Assembly (NCBI RefSeq): GCF_014649855.1
Contig: NZ_BMTV01000010.1
Location: 124,001-188,000 of the forward strand
DNA from: Streptomyces roseolus
Lineage (GTDB): Bacteria; Actinomycetota; Actinomycetes; Streptomycetales; Streptomycetaceae
Length of the DNA stretch: 64,000 nucleotides
Reading direction: 5' to 3'
Made by a program: the position numbers and the translations under genes. Within the stretch, counting starts at the first letter, position 1, and each line of letters starts with the position of its first letter. Shown piece after piece: positions 1 to 8,104 of this stretch. The notes beneath the pieces are model-generated. The model made no database searches. It was not told the origin of the DNA and saw only the letters and a program-made list of their open reading frames with translations.

Positions 1-999
1 GTCGAGCTCCACCCGCACGCGGCCGGGGTCCTTCGCACCGTCGCCCACCGCATCCTCGCCGACCCCGCGAACGTGTCGGTGAGCAGCGAGACCGCTCGCC
101 TCAACCGTCTTGGCGAGCTCTCGCCGACCGATCACCTCGCCGTCATGTACGGCAAGCCGGCCGGTGGGCGCCCCTGGTACCCCACGAGCCTGCGCAACAT
201 GCTGCTGTCTGAGGCGGCCATGGGCTACCTCGTCCACCAGGGCAAGCCCGTCATCGACCGGACGGGAAACCCGGTGCGCCTGAGCGAGGGTTTGTGGAAC
301 CGCACCACGCACAACGCTTTGAAGGAGGTGCTCCGTGCCAGGGACACCCCGTATCGGGGTCGCAAGACCAACCGGTCGTACCTCCTGACGGAAGTGGCGC
401 TGTGCGGCCAGTGCCACAACCGTCTCTTCACCCAGACGTCCGCCGATGCTCCGCCCCGCTACGCGTGCACCGCCCGGAACAAGGGCTGGAAGCGCGCGCA
501 GCATTGCCGCCCGGCTCCCAATATGCGCGTCGCGAATCTCGACGCCCTGGTCGAGGGGTGGTTCCTGGAGAAGTTCGGGCACGGTGCGATCGTGGAGACG
601 GTCTACGATTCCGGAAACGGCGTTGCCGATCGCATCGCCGAGGTCAAGGCCAGCCAGCAGCGCCTGCGCGCCGACCGTGAGGCCGGCCTCTACGACCAGT
701 CCGACGACGCCGAGTGGTATCGCGAGCGCTACATCGAGCTCTCCCGCGAGCTGAAGGAGCTGGAGAGCGAGCCTCAGCGACCGCCCGGCATGGTGCAGCG
801 CCCCACTGGCGAAACGGTGGAGGACCGATGGATGAAGGCCCCGGATGTCCAAGGCCGCAAGGAGATTCTGCTGGACTTCGGGGTCAGGGTGACGATGTTC
901 TCGGCATCTGCCCCGGTGCGGTGGGTGCCGGGAATCCTGCACGGTCCCGAGCAGGACCCCCTGAGCCTGAGCGGCAGTTTCCGGACTGCAGGCCTCTGA
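1..999 (+). CDS. Large serine recombinase (integrase), 5'-truncated by the window edge
   Basis: The frame is open from base 1, so the N-terminal catalytic resolvase domain lies outside the window. What remains looks like the Recombinase domain followed by a zinc ribbon (CGQC, then YAC and HC cysteines) and a charged coiled-coil stretch (EWYRERYIELSRELKELE). This is the DNA-binding half of large serine integrases of phages and integrative elements, which recombine attP and attB. Its place beside an RDF-like gene and accessory cargo suggests it mobilises this island. No att core can be recognised here because the 5' flank is missing. The family is confident; the active-site serine cannot be checked. 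Confidence 0.85.
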   Translation, partial: VELHPHAAGVLRTVAHRILADPANVSVSSETARLNRLGELSPTDHLAVMYGKPAGGRPWYPTSLRNMLLSEAAMGYLVHQGKPVIDRTGNPVRLSEGLWNRTTHNALKEVLRARDTPYRGRKTNRSYLLTEVALCGQCHNRLFTQTSADAPPRYACTARNKGWKRAQHCRPAPNMRVANLDALVEGWFLEKFGHGAIVETVYDSGNGVADRIAEVKASQQRLRADREAGLYDQSDDAEWYRERYIELSRELKELESEPQRPPGMVQRPTGETVEDRWMKAPDVQGRKEILLDFGVRVTMFSASAPVRWVPGILHGPEQDPLSLSGSFRTAGL

Positions 1000-1087
1000 A
1001 GGCCTCTGACGGATCGCGCGGCACTGTCAAGTCCGGGCATCGGGCGCATCCTGGTGGTCCTCAATCGAGCGAACGCCAGGAGCTCAA

Positions 1088-1738
1088 ATGTCGAACCCGG
1101 AAACCGCACTGATCACGGGTGAGTTGCACATTGCCTACCAGCACGGTCGGTCTACCGACGAGCCCACATGGGCGATCCTGACCAACGACGAGGCGAAGGC
1201 TGCGGACCTGGCCGCCCGGCTCGGAGGAAGGATGAGGGAAGCGCAGGGGCAGGCCGGAGCCACCGAGGTGCTTCTGGGCCGGAGTGCCGTCGAAGCGACA
1301 CTCGCCGGCCCGACTCCACTCGTTCGCAACTCTGTCCGACGGCGGGGGCCCGCTACCGTCCGAATGGACCAGGCGGGTTCCGCGGTTTTGACTCGGTCGG
1401 AGGCTAGCAAGGCCAAAGGGCGCATAAGGACTTGCGACGAGATGGTCAAGGCGCGGGCAGGCACCGGCTCGCGCCCTGCAGTGTCGCTGATGCTCAGCAT
1501 CGCAGGAGCGGAAGACCTTGGTGTATTCCGACTGACCTCGGAATCCTGGGACTTTTCCGAGGCCGTGCGAACGCTGTCGGCTGAGGTAGTTCCTCCCGGT
1601 GGTCGGGTGCGCGTCGCGGTGCGTATTCAAACGAGTCGCATGACGACCCGGTCGGGAATGTCGGTGGTGTTCGTCCAACCTCAGCTTGCCGTTCTCGATC
1701 CGTTCTCGGAGAACGTTCATTGGTCGCTGGCGGCGTGA
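1088..1738 (+). CDS. Recombination-directionality-factor-like protein (phiC31 gp3-type fold, putative)
   Basis: This 216-residue protein starts at an ATG preceded by AGGAG. Its C-terminal half has a pattern I associate with gp3-like RDF proteins of serine-integrase phages and elements: a DLGVFRLTSESWDFSEAV segment, then a beta strand ending TTRSGMSVVFVQPQLAVL. Such proteins bind the integrase and switch it from integration to excision. It sits 88 bp downstream of the integrase on the same strand and just before a terminator, which fits an int-rdf pair. The N-terminal half is not recognisable, so the call is an inference from pattern and position. A 219-residue antisense frame covers it but lacks a good ribosome site. 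Confidence 0.6.
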   Translation: MSNPETALITGELHIAYQHGRSTDEPTWAILTNDEAKAADLAARLGGRMREAQGQAGATEVLLGRSAVEATLAGPTPLVRNSVRRRGPATVRMDQAGSAVLTRSEASKAKGRIRTCDEMVKARAGTGSRPAVSLMLSIAGAEDLGVFRLTSESWDFSEAVRTLSAEVVPPGGRVRVAVRIQTSRMTTRSGMSVVFVQPQLAVLDPFSENVHWSLAA

Positions 1739-1746
1739 CGCGGTCC

Positions 1747-1774
1747 GGGCCCCGTTCCCCTGGGAACGGGGCCC
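1747..1774. terminator. Intrinsic terminator, 13-bp perfect stem
   Basis: The arms GGGCCCCGTTCCC and GGGAACGGGGCCC pair perfectly around two bases. The hairpin lies 8 bp after the RDF-like stop codon and 44 bp before the end of the convergent operon, so it can serve both strands. Confidence 0.75.
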
Positions 1775-1818
1775 GTGGCCAGTCGAGCTGGAGGCATTGC
1801 CGGAACAACCGATGGCGG

Positions 1819-2709
1819 TTACGCCGGTGACACGACCCCGCCCACGGCCCGGTTGATGCGATCACGGATTGCTTCAGTGGGAACGAACGAGAGTGCCCCC
1901 GCGAGCGAATCGAGTACGGAGACGAACCGGCCCTCCTGTTGGCGCAGGTGGGTGTCAAGGAAGCAAGCCACAGCACCCGTGGCGCCGCAGCAGGCCCGCC
2001 GCGCGTACAGCACTGTGAGGGAGAAGGCCCAGCAGGCATGCAGGAAGCCGTATACGGGACGAGGGGTTCCTCGCCAGGGGGAGAAGAAACTGACGTCGGC
2101 GGGGAGGCGCACGTCGTGTGCGGCCAGGGCGTCGTTGAGCCAGTTGTGGGCGGCCTCGTGGATCAGGTCGCGGGCCAGGACCTCGGGGTGGGTGGTGTAG
2201 TCGGTGAAGACGGTTCCGGGGAGGCGGGTGAGGGCCCAGCTGTGGAGGGTCTCGTCGAGCCGGCGGCGGTTGAGCAGGCAGATGACGGGGGCGTGCTGGG
2301 TGAGCAGGGTGCCGAAGCCGTGCTCGGTCGCGGAGGCGAGGGCGGCACGCACGAGGGCAAGGGCCTCGGGTGGGGCTGGGCGGGTGTCGGGGCCGAGGAG
2401 GTAGTACGCGGTTTCGGAGATCTCCGAGCGGAGCAGGTCCGCGGGGTGCGGGTTGAGCACGATGTGCGGGCCGGTCGACAGGTGGGTCAGGTCTCGCACC
2501 GTCGTACGGCGGGACCAGGCGAGGCGGTCCGCGTCCCGGGCGCGCGCCGCGTGTTCGGCGCCTTCGAGGAGGTGGTGGGCGACGGCGTAGTCGAGAGCGG
2601 ACGAGCCGAGGCGGTTGCCGAGCACGGAGGCGATGCGGTTGGTCCGTTGGCGCTGGTGGTGGGCGATGCCACCGAGGGCGACCAGGGCTTCCGGGAAGAG
2701 AGCGCTCAT
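1819..2709 (-). CDS. HExxH-type putative peptide beta-hydroxylase (RiPP tailoring)
   Basis: This 296-residue protein carries HEAAH at residues 184-188. Long helical segments lie before the motif and a conserved-looking SFFSPWRG segment follows it. It matches the HEXXH-motif family that NCBI describes as aKG-HExxH-type peptide beta-hydroxylases, found beside SPASM radical SAM enzymes and short precursors. It is the last gene of the leftward operon, 57 bp after the precursor gene. The likely role is hydroxylation of the precursor, for example at Asp. Family membership is moderately secure, the substrate is inferred, and a metallopeptidase cannot be excluded. Confidence 0.65.
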   Translation of the reverse strand: MSALFPEALVALGGIAHHQRQRTNRIASVLGNRLGSSALDYAVAHHLLEGAEHAARARDADRLAWSRRTTVRDLTHLSTGPHIVLNPHPADLLRSEISETAYYLLGPDTRPAPPEALALVRAALASATEHGFGTLLTQHAPVICLLNRRRLDETLHSWALTRLPGTVFTDYTTHPEVLARDLIHEAAHNWLNDALAAHDVRLPADVSFFSPWRGTPRPVYGFLHACWAFSLTVLYARRACCGATGAVACFLDTHLRQQEGRFVSVLDSLAGALSFVPTEAIRDRINRAVGGVVSPA

Positions 2710-2766
2710 CTGGGGCTCCGGGAGTGGAACGGGGCCGGACCGGGACGGGCCCGGCCCCGTGGCGGG

Positions 2767-2928
2767 TCAGGACTCGGTGGTGGGCTCAGCGGCGTCAGGC
2801 TGCACCGTGGTGGCCAGCCAGGTCTCGGTGGCCGCGTTGGAGGTGTGCGCGGTGGTGCGCACGGGGTCGCTGTCACGCAGGGACGCGACCGCCTCCAGGA
2901 ACTCGTCGAACGTCTTGTCGTCTGCCAC
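2767..2928 (-). CDS. Putative RiPP precursor peptide, 53 aa
   Basis: The GTG start has a purine-rich GGAG site about 13 bp upstream. The peptide begins VADDKTFDEFLEAVASL, an acidic amphipathic helix typical of leader peptides. It continues into a Thr/Ala-rich half with a single Trp (NAATETWLATT) and ends AAEPTTES. It lies between the 2OG oxygenase and the HExxH gene in the operon that also encodes a radical SAM/SPASM enzyme, the usual place for a substrate. There are no Cys and no FxSxx ending, so it is not a standard FxsA precursor. The leader/core boundary is unknown; residues 22-53 are the most likely core region. It could instead be a small accessory protein. Confidence 0.6.
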   Translation of the reverse strand: MADDKTFDEFLEAVASLRDSDPVRTTAHTSNAATETWLATTVQPDAAEPTTES

Positions 2929-3020
2929 TGCTCGCTCTCTCTCCTCAGGTAGGGGCGGTGGGTCGGGGCGAAGGGCTGGTGCGGGCGGGCCGCGGGGGCC
3001 GGTCACGGATGCACGGCTCC

Positions 3021-3740
3021 TTACTCGGAGACGAAGAGCGTCAGGAACTTGCGAACGCGGCCGGCGCGGACCGGTTCGGTGCCGTGGACGAGTTGGCTGC
3101 CGAAGACCACGAGAGTGCCGGGAGCGGGTGCGACGCTCCATCGGGTGCGGGGCATGGCGCGAAACCAGGGGGAGGACATGTCCGTTCCGTCGTGTGCGAA
3201 GAGCATCCCTGGGGCGTAACCCAACCCGGTCGGCGCCTCGTCGGTGGTCCAGACCGAGTCGCTGCCTGTGGTCTCCACGTAGAACGCCCCGCCTGTGTCC
3301 TGGATGTCCGTGAGCGTGACTGTCGCGGCGGCGATCTGCCGAGGATGGGTGAGGGGATCGGGGGCGATGCCGTCCGCATGCGGGGTGATGTACTGGCCGG
3401 CGCCGTACTCGAGGTAGATCCACGGCCGGTGGCCGGTGACCGACGGCAGGGTGCGCGTGATGGCGGCCATGTGGAGCTTGAGGGCCTGGTCGAGGAGGGA
3501 GATGGCCTCGTACGGGATGTCGGTCATCTCGATCCGACCGACTGGCTCGTAGACGTCCTGCGCCTCGGCGGGGGAATGACCGGGGATCTCATGGATGGTC
3601 GTATGGCGATCCGCGCCGTACCGGTCGCGCCCGAGGGAGCCGAGCGCGTCGTCCATGACGTCGTTGAGGCGCTCGATCTCGTTCGACTTGAGGAAGCTCT
3701 CCACGGTCCGGATGGACAGCGTCTCGGCGATGTGGATCAC
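3021..3740 (-). CDS. 2-oxoglutarate/Fe(II)-dependent oxygenase-like protein
   Basis: The GTG start overlaps the stop of the radical SAM gene (GTGA), with GGAGG upstream, giving 239 residues. The double-stranded beta-helix facial triad is visible: ITPHADG (H121, D123) and the distal QLVHG (H219), followed by arginines 228 and 230 that could bind 2-oxoglutarate. Such enzymes hydroxylate or desaturate unactivated carbons. Translational coupling to the radical SAM gene and the adjacent precursor gene suggest peptide tailoring. It could instead act on the small-molecule branch of the pathway. A longer frame upstream exists but overlaps the radical SAM gene heavily. Confidence 0.75.
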   Translation of the reverse strand: MIHIAETLSIRTVESFLKSNEIERLNDVMDDALGSLGRDRYGADRHTTIHEIPGHSPAEAQDVYEPVGRIEMTDIPYEAISLLDQALKLHMAAITRTLPSVTGHRPWIYLEYGAGQYITPHADGIAPDPLTHPRQIAAATVTLTDIQDTGGAFYVETTGSDSVWTTDEAPTGLGYAPGMLFAHDGTDMSSPWFRAMPRTRWSVAPAPGTLVVFGSQLVHGTEPVRAGRVRKFLTLFVSE

Positions 3741-5620
3741 TGCGCGCCTCCATCGCTGGAGTGGGCTTCGGTCGCGCAGGCGCAGAGGGTGGACGGCGGG
3801 GCAGAGGCGGCTTCGGCCAGGGCCTCCGTGAGTACGTGCACGGCGTCGGTAAGGTTCTCGAAGTACTCGGCAGGCGTGGTGCCGGCAGAGGGTACGAGAT
3901 GGAGGTCGAGCGTCGGATACACCCGGCCAGTGGTGCGGCACGTGAGCTCGTTGCGGCCGAGGACCAGCGAACACGCTCCGGGCAGGGAGGACTCGGCTCG
4001 GCTGGCGGCGCGGCACAGGCGCGCGGCTGTTCGGGCGTACTCGGCGCGGTCGCGCGGCAGGATGCCGACCGAGAGGAATCGGGGCTCGGCTGCGGGGAGG
4101 TCGGCGTAGGCGTGGCCCTGGCAGCTGTCATAGGTGACGGTGTTCCAGCCTGCGGTGAGCGCGTCGACGACCGGACGGACGCCGGGCTCGATGCCCTCGT
4201 ACCACTGGGGGTGTCGCGGGTCGAGATCGTCCGCCTCGTGCACGCCGGGGAGGCCGACCGTGTTGATGTTGCCGTGGGCGCTGACCTGGAGGCGCGCGGG
4301 CGGGCGCGGTGCGGCGGGGTCATCCCAGCGGGCCAGGAACGCCCCGACGTGGTGCATGTCGTTGGGGCGGACGGGACGCCAGTGCAGCCGGGAACAGGAG
4401 GCACCGGGCGGGAGATCCGGCTGGGCGAGCAGGGCGGCGACGCCGTCGATCAGGCGCATACGGTGGTCGCAGTACGCGTCCTCGTCGCCCGCGGCGGCGA
4501 AGCGGAGGCGGACCGCGGGGCAGCCCGCGCCGCAGGTGTCGCGGTAGCCGCAGGTCGTGCATTTCGTGATCAGGGAGCGTGCCTGCCGGAGCAGGGGAGA
4601 GCTGCCCTGGGCGCCGGCCACGTCCGCCTCAGCGTGTACGGCACCGAGCGCGGCGAGGCCGGCCTGCGGCCAGGGCAGCTCATCACAGCTTCCCAGGCGG
4701 TCATCGGGATAGAGGGTGAGGACGTGGGCGCACTTCAAGTCGGAGAAGTGACAGGAACGGGTCTGCAGACCCCGCAGGCGGCGGATGACGGAGACGACGG
4801 GCTCCAGCTTGAAGCGGCGGAACAGGCCGTCGGCGACCCAGTGGTGGGCGGCCTCCAGCACGAAGTCGGCGTACTGACGCGGCGTGACGGCCCAGGCCGG
4901 GCCGGTGGGGCCGACGGCCCGTCGCTGGAGTGCCCGGCTGGTCGGCGTACGGGATCCCGCCACTGTGGTCGAACGGGTGACCGCCGCGTCGAAGCACGGC
5001 ACCAGGCTGACCGTCGTCACAGCGGGAAAGGAGGCGAGATGCTCCATGACCTCGGAGGCCCGGCCGAGGACGTACGGGGTGACGGCGCAGATGACGCCGA
5101 CGCGGCGTTCCCGACGGCCGAGGAGTTCCAGGGCTTCGATCACTCGGGGGTATGTGGGGCTGCCGTCGTAACCGACGCGCCACGAGTTCCCGAGCGCGTC
5201 CCCGTCGAGGGAGATGCCGATCTCCAGCTGGGGGCAGTGCCGCTCGAACAGGTCCAGCCAGGCGTCGTCGAGCTGGAGGCCGTTGGTCTGGAGGCTCACG
5301 CGGATGACGTTCGGCTGTGCGGCGAGCGCGTCCAGGATCTCTGCGATCCGTTCCCGGCCGGCGGTCAGGGGCTCCCCGCCGTGGAGTTCGACGCTGAGCG
5401 GACGCCCGGAAAAGATCGAACCGAGGCGGTGGACCTGTTCTGCGCTGATCCGGGCGCCGCCCGGTGACTCCTTGCGCTTCTCGAAGCAGTACAGGCAGTC
5501 GATGTCGCAGGTCTCCCCGCGGAGCTTGAGGATGACGGAGACGGCAGTGTCCGGCCCGGTGCTCGACAGCGGGGCGTAGAGACTCTCCAGGTCGATGGAG
5601 GCGGTGGGGGTGACGGGCAT
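3737..5620 (-). CDS. Radical SAM/SPASM peptide maturase with a large C-terminal extension
   Basis: This 627-residue protein has the radical SAM cluster motif CDIDCLYC (C38, C42, C45) and HGGEP at 80-84. SPASM-type auxiliary cysteines follow at 290, 297, 312, 354, 357, 363, 367 and 384, including CGAGCP. Enzymes of this class form carbon-carbon, thioether or ether crosslinks or epimerise residues in ribosomal peptides. About 230 residues follow the SPASM domain. That part includes NTVTYDSCQGHAY (about 493-505), which I do not recognise; most family members are 350-450 residues long. The start has GGAG seven bases upstream. It is coupled to the 2OG oxygenase gene by GTGA. Confidence 0.85.
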   Translation of the reverse strand: MPVTPTASIDLESLYAPLSSTGPDTAVSVILKLRGETCDIDCLYCFEKRKESPGGARISAEQVHRLGSIFSGRPLSVELHGGEPLTAGRERIAEILDALAAQPNVIRVSLQTNGLQLDDAWLDLFERHCPQLEIGISLDGDALGNSWRVGYDGSPTYPRVIEALELLGRRERRVGVICAVTPYVLGRASEVMEHLASFPAVTTVSLVPCFDAAVTRSTTVAGSRTPTSRALQRRAVGPTGPAWAVTPRQYADFVLEAAHHWVADGLFRRFKLEPVVSVIRRLRGLQTRSCHFSDLKCAHVLTLYPDDRLGSCDELPWPQAGLAALGAVHAEADVAGAQGSSPLLRQARSLITKCTTCGYRDTCGAGCPAVRLRFAAAGDEDAYCDHRMRLIDGVAALLAQPDLPPGASCSRLHWRPVRPNDMHHVGAFLARWDDPAAPRPPARLQVSAHGNINTVGLPGVHEADDLDPRHPQWYEGIEPGVRPVVDALTAGWNTVTYDSCQGHAYADLPAAEPRFLSVGILPRDRAEYARTAARLCRAASRAESSLPGACSLVLGRNELTCRTTGRVYPTLDLHLVPSAGTTPAEYFENLTDAVHVLTEALAEAASAPPSTLCACATEAHSSDGGAQ

Positions 5621-5650
5621 CAGAGGACTCCGGAGGAGGAGAGGCGCGGT

Positions 5651-6517
5651 CTACGCGCCATCGGTGGAGACCGTGGACAGCCACCCGAGAAGCTGTCCGC
5701 CGGTGATGGGGATGTGGACGTCGCCATGGCGAAGGAACCATCCGTCGGCATACCGCTGGGGCAGCCAACCGGCGTCAGGGGCATTCAGACTGGGAGGCTT
5801 CTGTAGCGGGTCGTCGACGGGCCAGCAGTCCAGGAGCGCTCTCGTCACGCTTCGCTGAACCGGACGGAACCACTCCCACCTCTCTGCGCGGGCCGGGTCG
5901 ATCGACGGGCGGGGCTGCGCGCCGGCAAGCAGCGGCAGCCACTTGTCGCCAAGGACCGGGTGGCCGGCCGCCGCGCAGCCGAGCGCGGTGAGGCAGGTCT
6001 CCAGCTTCCGGCACACGACGCCGGCCGATTCGGTCAGGCCGTCTTCGACGAGGCCGGTCAGGTCCTCCGCGAGACTCGCCGCGACTTCGGCTTGGTCGGC
6101 GACCGCCCAGTGTCGGTAGCCCTGGCGCTCCTCGGGAGCGAGTACCGGATCCCAGCCCCCGGAGCCGTATGAGAGGGCGGTGCGCAGACACATGAGGTCG
6201 TGCATCGAGGCGCGTACCCGGCGGAACGATCCGAGGTCGTCGCGGCGCACGTCGAAGGAGCGGAGCAGGTGCCGGAGTTCCTCCGCCCGCTGCGGCGCCG
6301 TCGCCTGGAGGTCGACGCGGACGCCGTCCACGATGCGTGACTCCCACGTCGGAAGGTCGCCGTCCACGATGCCACGCAGGTCGATGTCGCTTGCCGCGTG
6401 GGCGAAGCCGCAGGCGAGGGCTCCCTCCAGCCAGACCTCGCCGGCCTCGCCGGACGCGACCAGCGCCTGGGCGACTCTGTCGGCGATCTCCCGGCGCAGT
6501 CGAGCCGATGGGTTCAC
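5651..6517 (-). CDS. Nucleotidyltransferase-domain protein (MNT-like)
   Basis: The GTG start overlaps the stop of the dehydrogenase gene (GTGA) and has AAGGAGG upstream. The 288-residue protein has a pol-beta-type nucleotidyltransferase signature, GALACGFAHAASDIDLRG at about 32-49, with the metal-binding pair D44 and D46. The canonical GS of the motif is GA here, a change seen in divergent members. The C-terminal half is helical with cysteines. Within this operon it may transfer a nucleotide onto the small-molecule intermediate or the peptide. No specific substrate can be read from the sequence. Confidence 0.65.
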   Translation of the reverse strand: MNPSARLRREIADRVAQALVASGEAGEVWLEGALACGFAHAASDIDLRGIVDGDLPTWESRIVDGVRVDLQATAPQRAEELRHLLRSFDVRRDDLGSFRRVRASMHDLMCLRTALSYGSGGWDPVLAPEERQGYRHWAVADQAEVAASLAEDLTGLVEDGLTESAGVVCRKLETCLTALGCAAAGHPVLGDKWLPLLAGAQPRPSIDPARAERWEWFRPVQRSVTRALLDCWPVDDPLQKPPSLNAPDAGWLPQRYADGWFLRHGDVHIPITGGQLLGWLSTVSTDGA

Positions 6518-7437
6518 TGGTGGCCTCCTTCGATCAGGATCTTGTCGTCAGCGGTGATCTCCTTGAGGAGATCTATGGCCCATATGTCGAGCGCGCCGCG
6601 CACGTCGGAGCGCTGGGCCCCGATGTGGGGTGAGGCCAGGAGGTTGAGCGGTGTCGTGGAGCCGGTGAGGAGCGGCAGGTGCTTCCGCTCGACCGGATCG
6701 AGTGCAAGGCCCGAGAGCCTTCCGTCCGCCAGTGCCCGCAGGCAGGCGGCGACGTCGAGGGTCTCCAGCCGCCCTGCGCAGATGAGTAGAGGCCGCTGCG
6801 GTGTGACGCGTGCGAGGAAGTCCTCGCCGATGAGCTGTTCGGTCGTGGGGCGCAGTGGCAGAGCGATCACGTGTACCTGCGACTGTTCCACGAGGGCTGT
6901 CGGCGACAGCTCCCGCAGACCGGGCGGGTTCGACGGCCACGCGGCGAAGGCCGTCCCGCCCATGAAGGGGGCCAGGGCCCAGTCGGCGGCCAGCCCCACC
7001 GGGCCTGCGCCCCAGATACCCGCGGCCAGGGTGCCGAGTGACGCTCCCATGCACGCCTGCTTCTCGTGCCGGCCGAGCAGGAGCGCGTGCTGCCCCAAAG
7101 GGATCCGTCGGGCCAGGGAGAGGGCAGCGGCGAGAACCCACTCGCCCACGGCGTCCGCGCCGGCCTCGGCGTTGCGGTGCAGCGTGATGCCACGGTGCCG
7201 GAGGGCGTTCACGTCGATGTGGTCGATGCCGGAGCCGGTCCGTACGATGTGCCGCAGGCGGGGGAGCGCGTCCAGCTCTCTCTCGCCGAGACGGACGCCG
7301 GAACGCAGGACGAGCACGGCCGTGTCGGCGGGTGGAGGCGAGTCCAGGTCCGGCAACTCGTGTACGAGGACATCGGGCAGGGCGCGGCGGATCGCGCTCG
7401 CGTCCGCCGCACCGCGCAGCACCAGGACAGCGCTCAT
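6514..7437 (-). CDS. D-isomer-specific 2-hydroxyacid dehydrogenase
   Basis: This 307-residue protein starts at an ATG overlapping the upstream stop (ATGA). The NAD-binding glycine motif GAGPVG is at 143-148. The catalytic triad expected for the family is present: R223 (CAGRLE), E250 (LDPVE) and H271 (SPHIG). The enzyme should interconvert a 2-oxoacid and a D-2-hydroxyacid. Next to a PEP-mutase-like gene, an attractive substrate is phosphonopyruvate, as proposed for phosphonolactate-forming dehydrogenases of other phosphonate pathways. That assignment is inference only. Confidence 0.8.
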   Translation of the reverse strand: MSAVLVLRGAADASAIRRALPDVLVHELPDLDSPPPADTAVLVLRSGVRLGERELDALPRLRHIVRTGSGIDHIDVNALRHRGITLHRNAEAGADAVGEWVLAAALSLARRIPLGQHALLLGRHEKQACMGASLGTLAAGIWGAGPVGLAADWALAPFMGGTAFAAWPSNPPGLRELSPTALVEQSQVHVIALPLRPTTEQLIGEDFLARVTPQRPLLICAGRLETLDVAACLRALADGRLSGLALDPVERKHLPLLTGSTTPLNLLASPHIGAQRSDVRGALDIWAIDLLKEITADDKILIEGGHQ

Positions 7438-8099
7438 CCGGGGAACTCCGGCTTCTCGTACCGGCCGAAGGCGAGATCGCCCTCGCCGACGACGACGGTC
7501 ACGGGCGAAGGCGCGCCGAAGTACACGTCGCAGGCGCGCTTCACTCCCGGGAGCCCGTCCCAGGCCCGTGGATTGACCGCCGTGTCCGCGTAGTCGTCGA
7601 CGAGCAGCACACCCGTCGGCATCAGGCGGGTGACGCAGTGCGTGAGTCCCGTGAGGGTCGAGTCGTAGAAGTCGCCGTCCAGGTAGGCGAACGCGATCTC
7701 CTTAGGCAGCTCATCGGGAAGGGTCTTGTCGAACCATCCCGGATGGATGACCGGTGCCGGCCTGCCCCAGGCCGTGTGCGTGGCCCGCACGTCGTCCGGG
7801 GACGACCGGAGCTCGCCCGCCGCCAGGTGGCCCGAGTCCTCGGCGCCGGGCGCGGGCATGCCCTGGAAGGAGTCGTAGACGTGGATCTCGCGGTCACGGT
7901 CGCCCAGCGAGTCGAGCACGCTACGCATCCAGAGGGCCATCGCGCCCCTGTAACAGCCGAGTTCCACCACGGCGCCCGGCACGCCGCGGACGGTCAGGTT
8001 GGCGAGCTCGTCGGCGATCACGCGGAGCCGGTCGGCACAGACCGTCCCGGCGTGCTCCCGCAGCAGCCACTCCCGCAGATCCTTCAGCCTCGGATCCAT
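7434..8099 (-). CDS. TylF/MycF-type class I O-methyltransferase
   Basis: The 221-residue protein has the SAM-binding motif VVELGCYRGAMA. It also has acidic metal-binding segments AYLDGDFYDST and LLVDDYAD, typical of the Mg-dependent macrocin O-methyltransferase (TylF) family. A motif like VYDSFQGMP is also characteristic. The ATG at 8099 follows AGGTGG; an in-frame GTG at 8108 overlaps the Nudix stop and is an alternative start. Known relatives methylate sugars or small natural products, so this one probably methylates a hydroxyl on the pathway intermediate. It is coupled to the dehydrogenase gene by ATGA. Confidence 0.8.
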   Translation of the reverse strand: MDPRLKDLREWLLREHAGTVCADRLRVIADELANLTVRGVPGAVVELGCYRGAMALWMRSVLDSLGDRDREIHVYDSFQGMPAPGAEDSGHLAAGELRSSPDDVRATHTAWGRPAPVIHPGWFDKTLPDELPKEIAFAYLDGDFYDSTLTGLTHCVTRLMPTGVLLVDDYADTAVNPRAWDGLPGVKRACDVYFGAPSPVTVVVGEGDLAFGRYEKPEFPG

Positions 8100-8104
8100 G
8101 AAGG

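Noticed and set aside
1..1100. attachment site near the integrase
   Set aside because: The 5' flank of the integrase is outside the window and no matching repeat could be seen at another position.
1061..1720. 219-residue antisense frame over the RDF-like gene
   Set aside because: No ribosome site, arginine-rich shadow composition, and the plus-strand gene has a good SD and recognisable segments.
3761..5467. 568-residue plus-strand open frame over the radical SAM gene
   Set aside because: Gly/Val/Glu-rich shadow of a high-GC gene; the minus strand shows the radical SAM and SPASM motifs.
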